Positions 1 through 8,897 are shown, counted from the first letter of the stretch. The stretch is 64,000 nucleotides of DNA from CAVROP01 sp050012175 (GCA_050012175.1 JBEKHR010000010.1:62001-126000); one strand, 5' to 3'. Numbers and translations are program-made. Notes: generated by a model not told the origin, from the sequence alone.

Positions 1-1027
1 CGGGCAGGTTTACAGGGAAACTACAAATCCTCCGATCGCCACGGGTGACGGCGTGGCCATGGCGCACCGCGCGGGCGCGCTGAGCAGCGACATGGAGTTT
101 GTGCAGTTCCATCCCACGGCCTTGTACGTCAAGGAAGCCCCACGTTTCCTTCTCTCCGAGGCCTTACGCGGCGAAGGCGCTTATCTTCGCAACATTCTCC
201 TGGAACGGTTCATGCCCCGCTATCACGAGGCTGCGGAATTGGCGCCACGCGACATCGTTTCGCGCGCCATCATCATGGAGATGCAAAGGACCAAGAGCGA
301 ATGCGTTTACTTGGACCTCACGGAACTTGAACCCAAGCATGTTATGCAACGCTTTCCAAGAATCTACTCGACTTGCCTGCACTACAACATCGACATCACC
401 GCCGACCTCGTCCCCATTCGCCCAGCCGCTCACTACGCTATGGGAGGTGTCGCAACGGACTTGCACGGCGCCACTTCCTTGAAGGGCTTGTACGCAGCCG
501 GTGAGGTTGCGACCACAGGCGTCCACGGCGCCAACCGTCTGGCCAGCAATTCCCTTCTGGAAGGCTTGGTGTTTGGCGCCAGGGCGGCCTCCGCCATGAT
601 CGACCAAAGGCGGGAATTCAAGCCACCCCTGCCGCGCAAGGCTCCAAACCCCATAGCAGGCCACGCTACCCCCGGCCCGGACCTGAATACGCAGGACGCT
701 GAGCCGGCGCGCCTGTCGCCGCAAGAAACCGTGAACGAGGTCCGGTGCATTTTGTGGAATAAGGTGGGTATTATCCGCACCGGCAAGGACCTTTGCAACG
801 CCATCAAGCGGCTCGATTCGGTTGTGCTGGCGGGTCCGCCTGCACCGTCCCGTCAGTTTTACGAAGCCCGCAATATTCTACAGGTCGGCAGGATAATCAC
901 TCGATGTGCCCTGGCGCGGGAGGAGAGCCGCGGCGCCCACTACCGGTCAGATTTCCCCTTGAAGGACGAAGCCACACCAGCGAAGCACTCGTTTGCAGCA
1001 AGACACGCACCCGCCTTCTTCGCCTAG
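1..1027 (+). CDS. nadB: L-aspartate oxidase, C-terminal part (cut by window start)
   Basis: L-aspartate oxidase oxidises L-aspartate to iminoaspartate, the first step of de novo NAD synthesis; it is a cytosolic FAD enzyme. The reading frame is open from base 2, so the first in-frame ATG at 53 is not the start. About 341 residues are visible against roughly 530 for the whole family. The visible part holds the succinate dehydrogenase/fumarate reductase flavoprotein signatures: GQVYRETTNPPIATGDG at the left edge, EFVQFHPT, HYAMGG, and the FAD-binding stretch GLYAAGEVATTGVHGANRLA. These match NadB better than SdhA/FrdA, and the helical C-terminal domain is short as in NadB. It ends at TAG 1025-1027, only a few bases before a 7-bp-periodic repeat. 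The usual partners nadA and nadC are not in view. Confidence 0.93.
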   Translation, partial: GQVYRETTNPPIATGDGVAMAHRAGALSSDMEFVQFHPTALYVKEAPRFLLSEALRGEGAYLRNILLERFMPRYHEAAELAPRDIVSRAIIMEMQRTKSECVYLDLTELEPKHVMQRFPRIYSTCLHYNIDITADLVPIRPAAHYAMGGVATDLHGATSLKGLYAAGEVATTGVHGANRLASNSLLEGLVFGARAASAMIDQRREFKPPLPRKAPNPIAGHATPGPDLNTQDAEPARLSPQETVNEVRCILWNKVGIIRTGKDLCNAIKRLDSVVLAGPPAPSRQFYEARNILQVGRIITRCALAREESRGAHYRSDFPLKDEATPAKHSFAARHAPAFFA

Positions 1028-1032
1028 GAAAG

Positions 1033-1067
1033 TCAGGTTCCAGGTGTCAGGTTCCAGGTGTCAGGGT
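1033..1067 (+). repeat. 7-bp-periodic repeat array
   Basis: Five consecutive heptamers alternate between TCAGGTT and CCAGGTG and end in TCAGGGT. An inverted counterpart (CCTGACA, CCTGAAA, CCTGACA, CCTGGAA) sits at 1319-1346, so the nadB/M28 intergenic region (1028-1371) is bracketed by opposite-facing arrays. I see no gene in the roughly 250 bp between them. The two genes converge here. Confidence 0.8.
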
Positions 1068-1318
1068 GCCTGGCAAACTACTTCGGTCAGTTGTCAGTTG
1101 ACCAGAGTTCGCACTGCGGCGATGCTTCGCTGCGCTCTCCTGAAAATCAGCCCCCCGGACACTCATTTTCTCGCGTGGGCCGCCGGCCCATGGATATTCC
1201 GTCCTGCCGGTCAACCCGCAAAAGCGGGAATCCAGCCAGAGGCCGGTCCGGGGCCGCACAATTTTGTGCCGTTTTGTCAGCTGCCTGCGCGTCGAGGGGC
1301 GCTTACCAGAACCTGCAC

Positions 1319-1346
1319 CCTGACACCTGAAACCTGACACCTGGAA
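1319..1346 (-). repeat. 7-bp-periodic repeat array, inverted copy
   Basis: Four heptamers that are the reverse complement of the array at 1033-1067. Together they could form a long stem between the convergent genes nadB and the M28 peptidase gene. The same pairing recurs at 56468-56740. Confidence 0.8.
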
Positions 1347-1371
1347 CCTGCTCTCCCGCCCATCGCGGAAG

Positions 1372-2301
1372 TTAATTCTTATGAGGGGATTTCTCCAGCT
1401 CGATGAGCGTGGCCGTCACTACGCGGCCCACTATGGTCAGGCTCTGAGGACTGCAATGATCGAGCGTGTCCCGGGCCGAATGCCAGTAGCTGTTATTGGG
1501 TCCGTAATCAAAATCGATCAAATCCACCGCCGAGACGCCCGCATTAATGAATGGCATGTGGTCATCATCGACAGCATTCTGGCTGTTCACAAAATACCTG
1601 CCGTAGCCCAGGCGCTGGGCAACGTTGAAGACCAAGTCACTCAGCCAGGGCGTGGAGCTGCTTTCGCGGGGTATGCGGAGCTGCGCATCACCAATCATGT
1701 CAACCAGGATAAGAGCCTGAATGCGGCTGAGTTCACCGCTCGCGGAAAGCTTCTCGACCAGGTGCCGGCTTCCGTAAAGGCTGTCTGTAGCGGACCAATG
1801 CCGCACGGCTTCTTCCCCGTCAAAGAAAACCAGCCAGTAATCCAGCGCATTGCGTCTTGCCCCCAGGACTCGAGCAAGTTCAACCAGGAGCGCAGCGCTG
1901 GAGCCGCCGTCATTGGCGCCCAGGAAACGGAATTGGTCGAAACGTTTGGTATCGTAATGGCCGGCCACGATCACCGTCTCGCGACCCGAACCGCGAAACT
2001 TGGCGATCAGGTTGTTCATGGGGATCGGCCCGATGGGGGTATTCGCCACAAAGGGATCTTCTTCCACCTGTGCCCCCGTGCCTCGAAGTTCTTGAATTAA
2101 CCATTGGCGGGTTTGGGTCAAAGCCGGGGAGCCCGAAGGTCGGGGGCCGAAACCCACAAGGTGCTTGAGATCCTCAAAGGCACGCGCCCCATTGAAGCTC
2201 GGTGGCTCGGCCCCAGGCGAGAGTGAAGCAAGCGCGAGGCACACCCACCCTGCCATCAAGGCCAGGGGACGCCGCCGCTCCGCACGTTTACGCCTGAGCA
2301 C
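1372..2301 (-). CDS. secreted M28-family zinc peptidase / glutaminyl-peptide cyclotransferase-like protein
   Basis: The mature domain has the M28 metal-ligand set: AGHYDTK (His), GANDGGS (Asp), FDGEEA (Glu-Glu), VDMIGD (Asp) and a late WHSARDT (His). The context DGEEAVRHWSATDSLYGSRHL and DDHMPF resembles bacterial glutaminyl cyclotransferases more than aminopeptidases. Which activity it has cannot be decided here. I chose the GTG at 2301, 14 bp inside the end of tatC: it has a GGAAG ribosome site 7 bases upstream and gives an Arg-rich n-region followed by a hydrophobic core (LALMAGWVCLALASLS), a plausible export signal. The ATG at 2256 is the alternative and would lose the charged n-region. 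The gene is the third of a tatA-tatC operon, so export is a natural expectation. Confidence 0.8.
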   Translation of the reverse strand: MLRRKRAERRRPLALMAGWVCLALASLSPGAEPPSFNGARAFEDLKHLVGFGPRPSGSPALTQTRQWLIQELRGTGAQVEEDPFVANTPIGPIPMNNLIAKFRGSGRETVIVAGHYDTKRFDQFRFLGANDGGSSAALLVELARVLGARRNALDYWLVFFDGEEAVRHWSATDSLYGSRHLVEKLSASGELSRIQALILVDMIGDAQLRIPRESSSTPWLSDLVFNVAQRLGYGRYFVNSQNAVDDDHMPFINAGVSAVDLIDFDYGPNNSYWHSARDTLDHCSPQSLTIVGRVVTATLIELEKSPHKN

Positions 2302-3106
2302 GCTTTTGCTTCCACTTCTTGCGCAGATAGACAAGCCAGGAGAGCCCAATGCTGAGGATGTAGAGCCCCACCATGGGAATCCAGAGAATAAAAAGGGTGG
2401 CCAAGTCGGGAGTAGGAGCAATGGCAGCGGCAGCGACCGCCGTCACCAGCACCGCGTACCGCAGTTGCCGCAGGAGGAACTTGGGAGTCACAATCCCAAA
2501 CAAAGACAGGACCAGAATAATAACCGGTAGCTCAAAGACCAGTCCCACGCCGACGATGATAGTCATCGCAATACTGAAATACTCGTTGATGGTCACCATC
2601 GGTTGGAATCTGTGGCCGAACACCAGCAAGAATCGCAAAGCCGGGGGGAAAGCCAGCTTGTAAGCAAAGAGCCCGCCCGAAATAAACAAGCCACTTGTCA
2701 GCAGCACAAACGGCCATATGTAGCGCTTTTCATGGCGGTAAAGCCCCGGGGAAATGAAAAGCCAGAGCTGATAAAGAATGTAAGGTGACGCCACAAAAAT
2801 CCCAGCCATGGCGGCAAGCTTGATGTAGAGATTAAATGGGTCAATAGGATTCGTAAAAACTAACTTGTCCGACATGTGAAGGGCACGAAGGGTGTCAGTG
2901 AGAGGTTTGGCCAGGTAACCATAAATGTTATCAGCAAAGTAAAAGGAAACGCCGAATCCAATAATAATCGAAATGACGGACCTAAGCAGCCGCTGGCGAA
3001 GCTCCTCGAGATGCTCGAGGAACGACATTTGCCTGCCGGTCAGTTCTTCATCCTCAGGATCATTGTCCGGGTTCTTTGGGGGTGGGTTCTGGATCGTTGT
3101 GGCCAT
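2288..3106 (-). CDS. tatC: Sec-independent protein translocase TatC
   Basis: TatC is the polytopic receptor of the twin-arginine translocase; it binds the RR signal peptide and assembles TatA in the inner membrane. The protein (272 aa from ATG 3106) has the family start MSFLEHLEELRQRL at residue 27, six hydrophobic segments, and the cytoplasmic motif region FVLLTSGLFISGGLFAYK. The first 26 residues (proline/acidic) precede the conserved core; the ATG at 3028 would give the canonical start, so the N-terminus is uncertain. Its beginning overlaps the end of tatA by 47 bp, and its end overlaps the M28 gene, which indicates translational coupling. A Tat substrate (the GH35 enzyme at 54559-56442) is encoded in the same window. 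Confidence 0.95.
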   Translation of the reverse strand: MATTIQNPPPKNPDNDPEDEELTGRQMSFLEHLEELRQRLLRSVISIIIGFGVSFYFADNIYGYLAKPLTDTLRALHMSDKLVFTNPIDPFNLYIKLAAMAGIFVASPYILYQLWLFISPGLYRHEKRYIWPFVLLTSGLFISGGLFAYKLAFPPALRFLLVFGHRFQPMVTINEYFSIAMTIIVGVGLVFELPVIILVLSLFGIVTPKFLLRQLRYAVLVTAVAAAAIAPTPDLATLFILWIPMVGLYILSIGLSWLVYLRKKWKQKRAQA

Positions 3107-3317
3107 ACGTGGGGCTTGAGTCGGGCGGGCCCTCAGGGTAGCGGTCCAAGTTCTTGATTTCCTCTTCCAGAGAATTCTTCAATTCGTTGGACGCGCGGCG
3201 CAATTCGCCCAGACCCTTGCCCAGTGTCCGCGCGATCTCCGGGAGTTTCTTGGGCCCAAACAGTAGGAAAGCGATAAATAATATGAACCCGATTTCACCA
3301 AATCCGGTGCCAAACAA
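3060..3317 (-). CDS. tatA: twin-arginine translocase subunit TatA/TatB family
   Basis: A short protein of 85 residues with one N-terminal membrane helix (IGFILFIAFLLFGPKKLPEI), the FGPKKLPE hinge, and an amphipathic helix followed by a charged tail: the TatA/B pattern. TatA forms the pore of the Tat translocase. The start is best placed at TTG 3317 (MFGTGFGEIG), because GAGAGG lies six bases upstream; a TTG two codons earlier would sit on top of that site. No separate tatB is seen, so this may be a single bifunctional TatA, as in many minimal Tat systems. Confidence 0.88.
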   Translation of the reverse strand: MFGTGFGEIGFILFIAFLLFGPKKLPEIARTLGKGLGELRRASNELKNSLEEEIKNLDRYPEGPPDSSPTYGHNDPEPTPKEPGQ

Positions 3318-3546
3318 GGTCAACCTCTCGAAGAAATCATAAGCGACACGACCGGCGTTGTCAAGATAAACCGCAGGGCCAAAACACAGGAGTCAGGATT
3401 CAGAGCCGGGAGTCAGAGGACAGTCAAAATCGAAGCCCCCTTGGGTCCCCTCGGGCCAGGGAGGGAGCCCTAATATTATGGAGAACCTGTGGGCAACTCC
3501 AAGCATCCAATGATACGTGGGAAAAGGGCAGGGACCCAGGCTGCGC

Positions 3547-3575
3547 TTTAAGTCAGGGAATCCCTATGTTATACT
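3547..3575 (+). promoter_or_regulatory. candidate sigma-70 promoter for the S41 protease gene
   Basis: TTTAAG at 3547-3552 and TATACT at 3570-3575 are separated by exactly 17 bp. The -10 is close to consensus and the -35 weak. It lies 32 bp before the ATG at 3607, with GAGGAG in between. Confidence 0.45.
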
Positions 3576-3606
3576 GAAGCATGCAGGGTGAGGAGCTGCA
3601 TCGAAC

Positions 3607-5223
3607 ATGAAACAGGCGCCACGGTGGTTGTGGTTCATTCTTTCCACAGTTCTGCTTTGCACACTGCTGGGAGGGCTGTACGGCCGGCAAGTCGAAGCCA
3701 CGACGGGCGCGGACGACTCGGATGTAAAGAGCAGTCTCACCGAGCTTACCCGCGTCTACAACTTGGTTGAGCAGAACTACGCAGATGTGGTGGACCCGGA
3801 CAAGGCCATCTACGGCCCCAGCGAAACCAATGTCGGCGCCATCCCCGGCGCTCTCCGAAGCCTGGACCCGCACTCTAATTTCTACGATCCGCTCGCCTTT
3901 TCGCGGCTCCGCGAAGACCAGGAGGGCAAGTACTACGGCGTCGGAATGCAAATCGGACAGCGCCCTGGGAAGTTGGGCAAGCTCGTCGTTGTCGTAGTAA
4001 GTCCGATCCCCGGCTCGCCTGCGTTTCGGGCCGGTCTGCGGCCCGGCGATGTCATCGCCAAGGTCAACGGCCAGTCAACTGAGGGAATGAATACCATCCA
4101 GGTTGCGGAGAAGTTGAAGGGGCCCAAAGGAACCCAGGTACACATCACCGTCACGCGCGAAGGTTACGATCAACCTCTCGAATTTGACATCACGCGCGAC
4201 GAGATTTCGCAGCTCAGCGTGGATGACGTATTTATGCTCAAGCCTGGGATTGCTTACATCCACATCAACAGGTTCAACGAGAACACGAATGACGAACTCT
4301 CCGAGGCGCTGAAAAATCTGCTGGAGAAGAACCTGCAGGGACTGGTTCTCGACCTTCGTGGAAACCCCGGCGGCCTGCTTCAGGAAGCGGTCGAAGTATC
4401 CGACCATTTCCTCGAAAAGAGCCAGTTGATCGTCTATCACTACGGTCGCCACTCGCAGGAAAAACGCTACTACACGACAAAGGGAGACAGCGGCAAAGAG
4501 TATCCCATCGTGGTGCTCATCAACCGTATGACAGCGAGTGCGGCGGAGATCGTCACGGGAGCTTTACAGGATCACGATCGCGCCCTGGTGATGGGCCAGC
4601 CCAGCTTCGGCAAGGGGCTTGTTCAAACTGTCTTCCCGCTCAGCGAGCACACGGGCTTGGCGCTGACCACCGCCCGCTACTACACCCCGAGCGGCAGGCT
4701 GATTCAGCGCGACTATGACAACGTTTCTCTTTACGATTATTACTATCATCCGGAGGATACCCCCACGCCGCACACGGATGTGCGCCTCACCGACGGCGGT
4801 CGTGAGGTTTATGGCGGTGGTGGCATCACGCCAGATATCAAGTATGAGGACCCCAAGCTCACTCCCACTCAGGAAGCGCTCTTGCAGCATAGCGCTTTCT
4901 CTGAGTTCGGCCTGCATTACCTTGGAATTCACAAGACCATTCCTAGGGACTTTCAAGTAACGGACACTGTTCTTCAGGAATTCCGACAGTTTCTTGCCGA
5001 GCAGAAGGTCCCGATATCCGACCAAGGCCTGAAAGACAATTCGGATTTCATCCGGACGCGTATCCGCCTCCAGTTGGTTGGCTCCATTTTTGGCGAAACA
5101 GAAGCTAACCGGATCGTCATTGAAAACGATCCGTTGGTGCAGAAAGCTCTCGACAGCATGCCACAGGCCAGCGAACTGCTTGCCAAAGCCAAGCGCTACA
5201 TCGCCAGCAAGACTCAGCGGTAA
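3607..5223 (+). CDS. S41-family C-terminal processing peptidase
   Basis: A periplasmic serine protease of the Ctp/Tsp family that degrades or trims proteins from their C-termini. The protein is 538 aa: an N-terminal membrane anchor (WLWFILSTVLLCTLLGGLYG), a helical region, a PDZ domain at about residues 110-195 (GDVIAKVNGQST), and the S41 core. The catalytic Ser is in MTASAAEIV and the general-base Lys is in PSFGKGLVQT, the expected Ser/Lys dyad. A C-terminal extension of about 130 residues follows the protease core. A GAGGAG site precedes the ATG, and a promoter candidate lies at 3547-3575. It is transcribed divergently from tatA. Confidence 0.93.
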   Translation: MKQAPRWLWFILSTVLLCTLLGGLYGRQVEATTGADDSDVKSSLTELTRVYNLVEQNYADVVDPDKAIYGPSETNVGAIPGALRSLDPHSNFYDPLAFSRLREDQEGKYYGVGMQIGQRPGKLGKLVVVVVSPIPGSPAFRAGLRPGDVIAKVNGQSTEGMNTIQVAEKLKGPKGTQVHITVTREGYDQPLEFDITRDEISQLSVDDVFMLKPGIAYIHINRFNENTNDELSEALKNLLEKNLQGLVLDLRGNPGGLLQEAVEVSDHFLEKSQLIVYHYGRHSQEKRYYTTKGDSGKEYPIVVLINRMTASAAEIVTGALQDHDRALVMGQPSFGKGLVQTVFPLSEHTGLALTTARYYTPSGRLIQRDYDNVSLYDYYYHPEDTPTPHTDVRLTDGGREVYGGGGITPDIKYEDPKLTPTQEALLQHSAFSEFGLHYLGIHKTIPRDFQVTDTVLQEFRQFLAEQKVPISDQGLKDNSDFIRTRIRLQLVGSIFGETEANRIVIENDPLVQKALDSMPQASELLAKAKRYIASKTQR

Positions 5224-5238
5224 GACGTTGACCGTACC

Positions 5239-5277
5239 GTAGGGCCGCCTCTCCCGCAAGGCGGGACCCGGCCCTAC
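5239..5277. repeat. hairpin element with GTAGGGCCG/CGGCCCTAC ends
   Basis: Nine-base inverted ends GTAGGGCCG (5239-5247) and CGGCCCTAC (5269-5277) enclose an inner hairpin TCCCGC/GCGGGA. The same nine-base ends occur at 11712-11761 with a different interior. It sits just after the stop of the S41 protease gene and may act as a terminator-like structure. Confidence 0.7.
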
Positions 5278-5349
5278 GTCGCGGTTTCCGGGGTCTTGTC
5301 CCCCCCAGCGGCAGCCCATTCCCCCACGCTACGAGCGCAAATCCTTTTC

Positions 5350-5658
5350 TCAGTCTCGGCGAAGTCGCGAGAAGACGTACTTCAGAAGCGAAAGGCCGCC
5401 CGTCAAAGGGATCAAAAGGATCTGCTTGGCAAGCGAGGCCTTCTCCCTGGTGTGCCTGCGCTTCTCCTGCGCTCCGGCTCTTGCCTGGAAAACTAACATC
5501 GCTGCGTATTTCGCGAAGTCCACGCCACATCGGTCGCATTTCCCGCCGTGGTCTTGAACGTGCCGGCAGGCGGGACATGTAAAGCGGAGAGGCGTGTGGC
5601 AGCGCGTGCAGAACAGCGCGCTTTCGGGGTTTTCATGACGGCATTTAGGGCATCGCAT
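5350..5658 (-). CDS. double zinc-ribbon protein
   Basis: A 102-residue protein starting at ATG 5658 (MRCPKCRHENP). The N-terminal half has four CxxC pairs (CPKC, CTRC, CPAC, CDRC), the pattern of two zinc ribbons. The C-terminal half is a charged helix followed by a hydrophobic stretch (ILLIPLTGGLSLLKYVF) that could associate with the membrane. A longer open frame runs upstream to 5811 but overlaps tRNA-Ala and lacks a ribosome site, so I rejected that start. The function is unknown. Confidence 0.65.
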   Translation of the reverse strand: MRCPKCRHENPESALFCTRCHTPLRFTCPACRHVQDHGGKCDRCGVDFAKYAAMLVFQARAGAQEKRRHTREKASLAKQILLIPLTGGLSLLKYVFSRLRRD

Positions 5659-5750
5659 AGGTAACCATAATCGGCCAAGGCTTTCTCTCTGGCAAGCGGG
5701 GGTAAGCTGGGCAAAAGGGGAAATGTTCTCCTGGTAGCAAGAAAATGAAA

Positions 5751-5826
5751 TGGTGGACGCGAAGGGATTCGAACCCTCGGCCTCAGCGTTGCGAACGCCG
5801 CGCTCTCCCAACTGAGCTACGCGCCC
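5751..5826 (-). tRNA. tRNA-Ala (anticodon CGC)
   Basis: The minus strand folds as a complete cloverleaf of 76 nt with an encoded CCA end. The acceptor stem GGGCGCG/CGCGTCC contains the G3:U70 pair, the alanine identity element. The anticodon stem CGGCG/CGCCG encloses the loop TTCGCAA, giving anticodon CGC for codon GCG. The T loop is TTCGAAT. Confidence 0.95.
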
Positions 5827-5901
5827 ACGCCTCTCGCTGCAACCTGCAAATATAGCACGCGGGCAGCACCGTGTACAATTATCCGGGTGGTAGGTAGCGA
5901 C

Positions 5902-6114
5902 TCACTTTGCCTTTTTCCAGCGAATGAAGGCGATCACCGCCCAAACCAGTTCCACGATGCCGAAGGGCCATGCTCCCTGCAAGAAACCATATACCGAACC
6001 CAAGATGCAAGCGGCGGAAAAGGCCAGGATAAAGGCCCGGTGTCGGCGTTCTAGTGCGTAGCAGACTACCATTGCTGTCACTGAGAACAATCCGAAAAGG
6101 CTCAGTTCGCTCAC
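5902..6114 (-). CDS. small membrane protein of unknown function
   Basis: A 70-residue protein if the GTG at 6114 is used (MSELSLFGLFS), which has AGGGAG at a good distance; the ATG at 6171 adds 19 polar residues and has no ribosome site. It has two to three hydrophobic segments (LFGLFSVTAMVVCYAL, FILAFSAACILGSVYGFL, FGIVELVWAVIAFIRW) and a basic C-terminal tail. The segment ending ELVWAVIAFIRWKK is reminiscent of small conserved membrane proteins, but I cannot name a family. Confidence 0.5.
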   Translation of the reverse strand: MSELSLFGLFSVTAMVVCYALERRHRAFILAFSAACILGSVYGFLQGAWPFGIVELVWAVIAFIRWKKAK

Positions 6115-6437
6115 GCGGCTCTCTCCCTTGAGAATCGAGTAGCCCGGCCACTTCCTCAATGGACCAAACATGGCCGCTAATTCCCGCTTCCATCGCAGGT
6201 ATAACCGTCAAAGTCTGGTGAATCCTCCAGAAGTTATAGTACATGTAGTGCAGAGAGAAGGCCCTTTCTTTTCAGATCTCAGTGCCTCTGTGTCTCCGTG
6301 GTGAGGAGTTTGTTTCATAATACTTTCACGGCTTCAGACCGAATTCGAAAGTTGGGAGCCGCCGGTCGAGCCGAATCATTTGATTACAGGCCCGTTTGAC
6401 GCAGATACCGGAGGAACAAAATGGTGCCGGGTCGGGC

Positions 6438-6465
6438 GTAGGGGCACAGCGCGCTGTGCCCCTAC
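6438..6465. repeat. 28-bp perfect palindrome
   Basis: Two 14-base arms (GTAGGGGCACAGCG and its exact complement) meet without a spacer. It begins 21 bp downstream of the alaX-like gene's stop, so it can act as a terminator hairpin. The ends resemble the GTAGGG elements at 5239 and 11712. The rest of the region between the alaX-like gene and the small membrane gene (6115-6486) shows nothing recognisable. Confidence 0.75.
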
Positions 6466-6486
6466 AAGATGTACGTCGCACCCACG

Positions 6487-7704
6487 CTAACTTCCAAATT
6501 CGGCTTCAGACGCCCCCGCTACAAGGGCTTGGGCGTAAGCCAGAGCCTCCTCCAAGCGACTTTCTTCCAGGCCCCCGCCCTGGGCAAAGTCACGCCCTCC
6601 ACCTCCCTTACCACCGAACTTCGTAACGGTCTGTTTGAGGATGCTGCCCATCTCTGAAGGTCCGCCCAAGGTCTGCGCGAAGAAGAGAGCAGTCGGCTTC
6701 CCCTTCACTCCGAGCAAGGCCACTGCTAAGGGCAACTTCGCCAAGGCATGCGCCAGCATTTTGGCCTGCGCCGATTCTTCTGCTAGGAAGACCTGGCGAA
6801 CTACGCGGCGACCGTCGATTACAGGCGCAGCCTGCCACAATTCTCTGGCTTGATATTCGGCCAGGCGCGCGAGCAGCTTTTCCCTTCCCCGAATCCCTTC
6901 GCGCAGTTCCTGGCTTTGTTTTGCAATCAGTTCCGGCACCGTGTCCAGAGCGGCGGAAAACAGACGCGCTGCTTCGCTTAATACCCTGAAATCCCGCCGC
7001 GCCTGTCGGTGGGCGCGGCCCCCGCACATGAACTCCACGCGGGTCAAGCCCTTCATGCGCTCCACCTTGCGCACCAGAATCAAGCCGATGGCCCCCGTAC
7101 GGCTCACGTGAGTTCCTCCGCAAGCTGATAGATCAAATCCCTCAACCTCCACCAGCCGGACCTCGCCCTCGCGAGACGTCGGCTTGCGCAATTCCAATCG
7201 GCTTGCCTCCCCCGCCGCCTGAAAAGAAATTCGCACCGCGCGATTCTCAAAGACCACCTGGTTTGCGGCATCCTCGGCTTCCTCCAGTTGCCTGGAACCG
7301 AGGCGGTCAGAATCCAGATCAATGGTTGAACTCTCCTCCCCTAAGTGGAACGAGACGGTCTTATAACTCCCAATCCTTTCGAAGGCTGCGGATAGGACAT
7401 GCTGGCCGGTATGTTGCTGCATGTGGTCAAACCGCCTCGCCCAATCGATTCTCCCACGCACGCCTTCTGCCTCCGGCGCTTGGCGGAGGATGTGCGCAAT
7501 TTCGTCTCCTTCGTCAACAGCTTCGAGGACTTGGATGCCCGCGATTGTGCCGGAATCCGTCGGCTGCCCGCCCGAGGCAGGGTAAAAGGCCGTCCGGTCG
7601 AGGTAAACTTTGAAACCGTTTGGCGCGGGTTCCGAACGAAGGACACGTGCCTCAAATTCACGCAAATAGCCATCGGTGTAATAGAGCCTCTCGGTCTTTG
7701 TCAT
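6487..7704 (-). CDS. alanyl-tRNA editing protein, AlaX-long type with DHHA1 domain
   Basis: AlaX proteins hydrolyse mischarged Ser-tRNA(Ala) in trans. The 405-residue protein starts at ATG 7704 (MTKTERLYYT); a TTG three codons earlier is also possible. It has the beta-barrel editing start (RTAFYPASGGQPTDSG), the zinc-site motifs HTGQH (98-102) and CGGTH (195-199), then a helical linker and a DHHA1-like C-terminal domain with the glycine-rich FGGKGGGGRDFAQGGG. No aminoacylation domain is present, so it is not alaS. It directly follows the threonine synthase gene with a few bases between, an operon arrangement. tRNA-Ala lies 0.7 kb downstream, probably by coincidence. Confidence 0.88.
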   Translation of the reverse strand: MTKTERLYYTDGYLREFEARVLRSEPAPNGFKVYLDRTAFYPASGGQPTDSGTIAGIQVLEAVDEGDEIAHILRQAPEAEGVRGRIDWARRFDHMQQHTGQHVLSAAFERIGSYKTVSFHLGEESSTIDLDSDRLGSRQLEEAEDAANQVVFENRAVRISFQAAGEASRLELRKPTSREGEVRLVEVEGFDLSACGGTHVSRTGAIGLILVRKVERMKGLTRVEFMCGGRAHRQARRDFRVLSEAARLFSAALDTVPELIAKQSQELREGIRGREKLLARLAEYQARELWQAAPVIDGRRVVRQVFLAEESAQAKMLAHALAKLPLAVALLGVKGKPTALFFAQTLGGPSEMGSILKQTVTKFGGKGGGGRDFAQGGGLEESRLEEALAYAQALVAGASEAEFGS

Positions 7705-7709
7705 AGGAT

Positions 7710-8897
7710 TCAATTACCGTGGCTTACGATCATTGTCTCAAGCACTTCTTGATATTTGTATGCGCTGGCAGTGAGGAACAAGATGATGCTCTCAGGACCT
7801 GCCAGAAAGCCGTCCCATAACAGCTTCTTGAGTGCTGCGAGGGTTGCTCCTCCTTCCGGCGAGGTGAGCACACCCTCGGTTTCCGCAAGTTCCCGCATGG
7901 CAACAAGCATTTCAGAATCGGATACGGCCAGAGCGGCCCCGCGGCTTTCGCGGAGGACCCGCAACATCATGAAGTCGCCGATTGCCGATGGCACTCTCAG
8001 ACCGGAGGCGATGGTCTGCGGACTCTCCCACTCCTCGGCCCGGTCGCCACCCTTGGCGAAAGCTCGAACGATGGGAGCGCAGCCCTGCGCCTGCACTGAG
8101 AACATTCGTGGCCTAGGCCCGCCGGTCCAGCCAAGTTCCTCCATCTCCGCAAAGGCTTTCCACATACCGATGAGCCCCGTCCCGCCCCCAGTTGGGTAGA
8201 TCATGGCATTGGGAACTCGTCCGCCTAGCTGCTCCACAACTTCGTAAGCCATGGTCTTCTTCCCTTCCAGCCTGTAGGGTTCGCGAAGAGTTGAGACGTC
8301 GAACCACTCGCCGTCCTTCAGGTGCTCCCTCATTTCTCGACCGCAGTCTTTGATGCTTCCTGAGACGAGCACGACCTTCGCCCCCAGCAAGGCACACTCC
8401 TGCCGATTCGCTGCGGGCGTTTCCTTGGGCATATAAACCGCCGCTTCCAACCCCGCTTGGGCGGCATACGCGGCCAATGCCCCGCCGGCATTTCCCGCCG
8501 ACGGCATCGCCAGCTTTCGAATGCCCAATTCGTTGGCCATGCTGGTTGCCACAGCGAGCCCACGTGCCTTGAAAGAGCCGGTGGGATTCTGGGATTCATC
8601 TTTCAAGTACAAATTGGGCAGTCCGAGCTTCTTGCCGAGACGCCGGGCATGTATCAGCGGCGTGAATCCCTCACCCAAACCGAGGATTGATGAATCCTGT
8701 GTCACCGGAAGAACTTCCCGATACCGCCACAGTGTGGGTTCACGCGAGGCCATTCGGTCAAGTACCAATGTCTCCGCCGCCCGGCGAAGGTCGTACCGTA
8801 CCAGAAGAGGCGCTCCACAACTACACAGGTTGTAGACCCGGCCGGGATCGTGGTGTTTTCCGCAGCGGGCACACTCGAGGTGAGTAACAAGGGACAT
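7710..8897 (-). CDS. thrC: threonine synthase
   Basis: A PLP enzyme converting O-phosphohomoserine to threonine, cytosolic. The protein is 395 aa. The N-terminus carries a small cysteine ribbon (CARC at 9-12, CSC at 25-27), typical of the archaeal-type threonine synthases found in many bacteria. The PLP lysine is in NPTGSFKARG (K110), the phosphate-binding glycine loop in PTGGGTGLIG, and the serine/alanine-rich SAGNAGGALAAYA contacts the cofactor. It starts at ATG 8897, back to back with the HAD gene at 8934, so both promoters must lie in a 36-bp gap or within the genes. Confidence 0.92.
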   Translation of the reverse strand: MSLVTHLECARCGKHHDPGRVYNLCSCGAPLLVRYDLRRAAETLVLDRMASREPTLWRYREVLPVTQDSSILGLGEGFTPLIHARRLGKKLGLPNLYLKDESQNPTGSFKARGLAVATSMANELGIRKLAMPSAGNAGGALAAYAAQAGLEAAVYMPKETPAANRQECALLGAKVVLVSGSIKDCGREMREHLKDGEWFDVSTLREPYRLEGKKTMAYEVVEQLGGRVPNAMIYPTGGGTGLIGMWKAFAEMEELGWTGGPRPRMFSVQAQGCAPIVRAFAKGGDRAEEWESPQTIASGLRVPSAIGDFMMLRVLRESRGAALAVSDSEMLVAMRELAETEGVLTSPEGGATLAALKKLLWDGFLAGPESIILFLTASAYKYQEVLETMIVSHGN

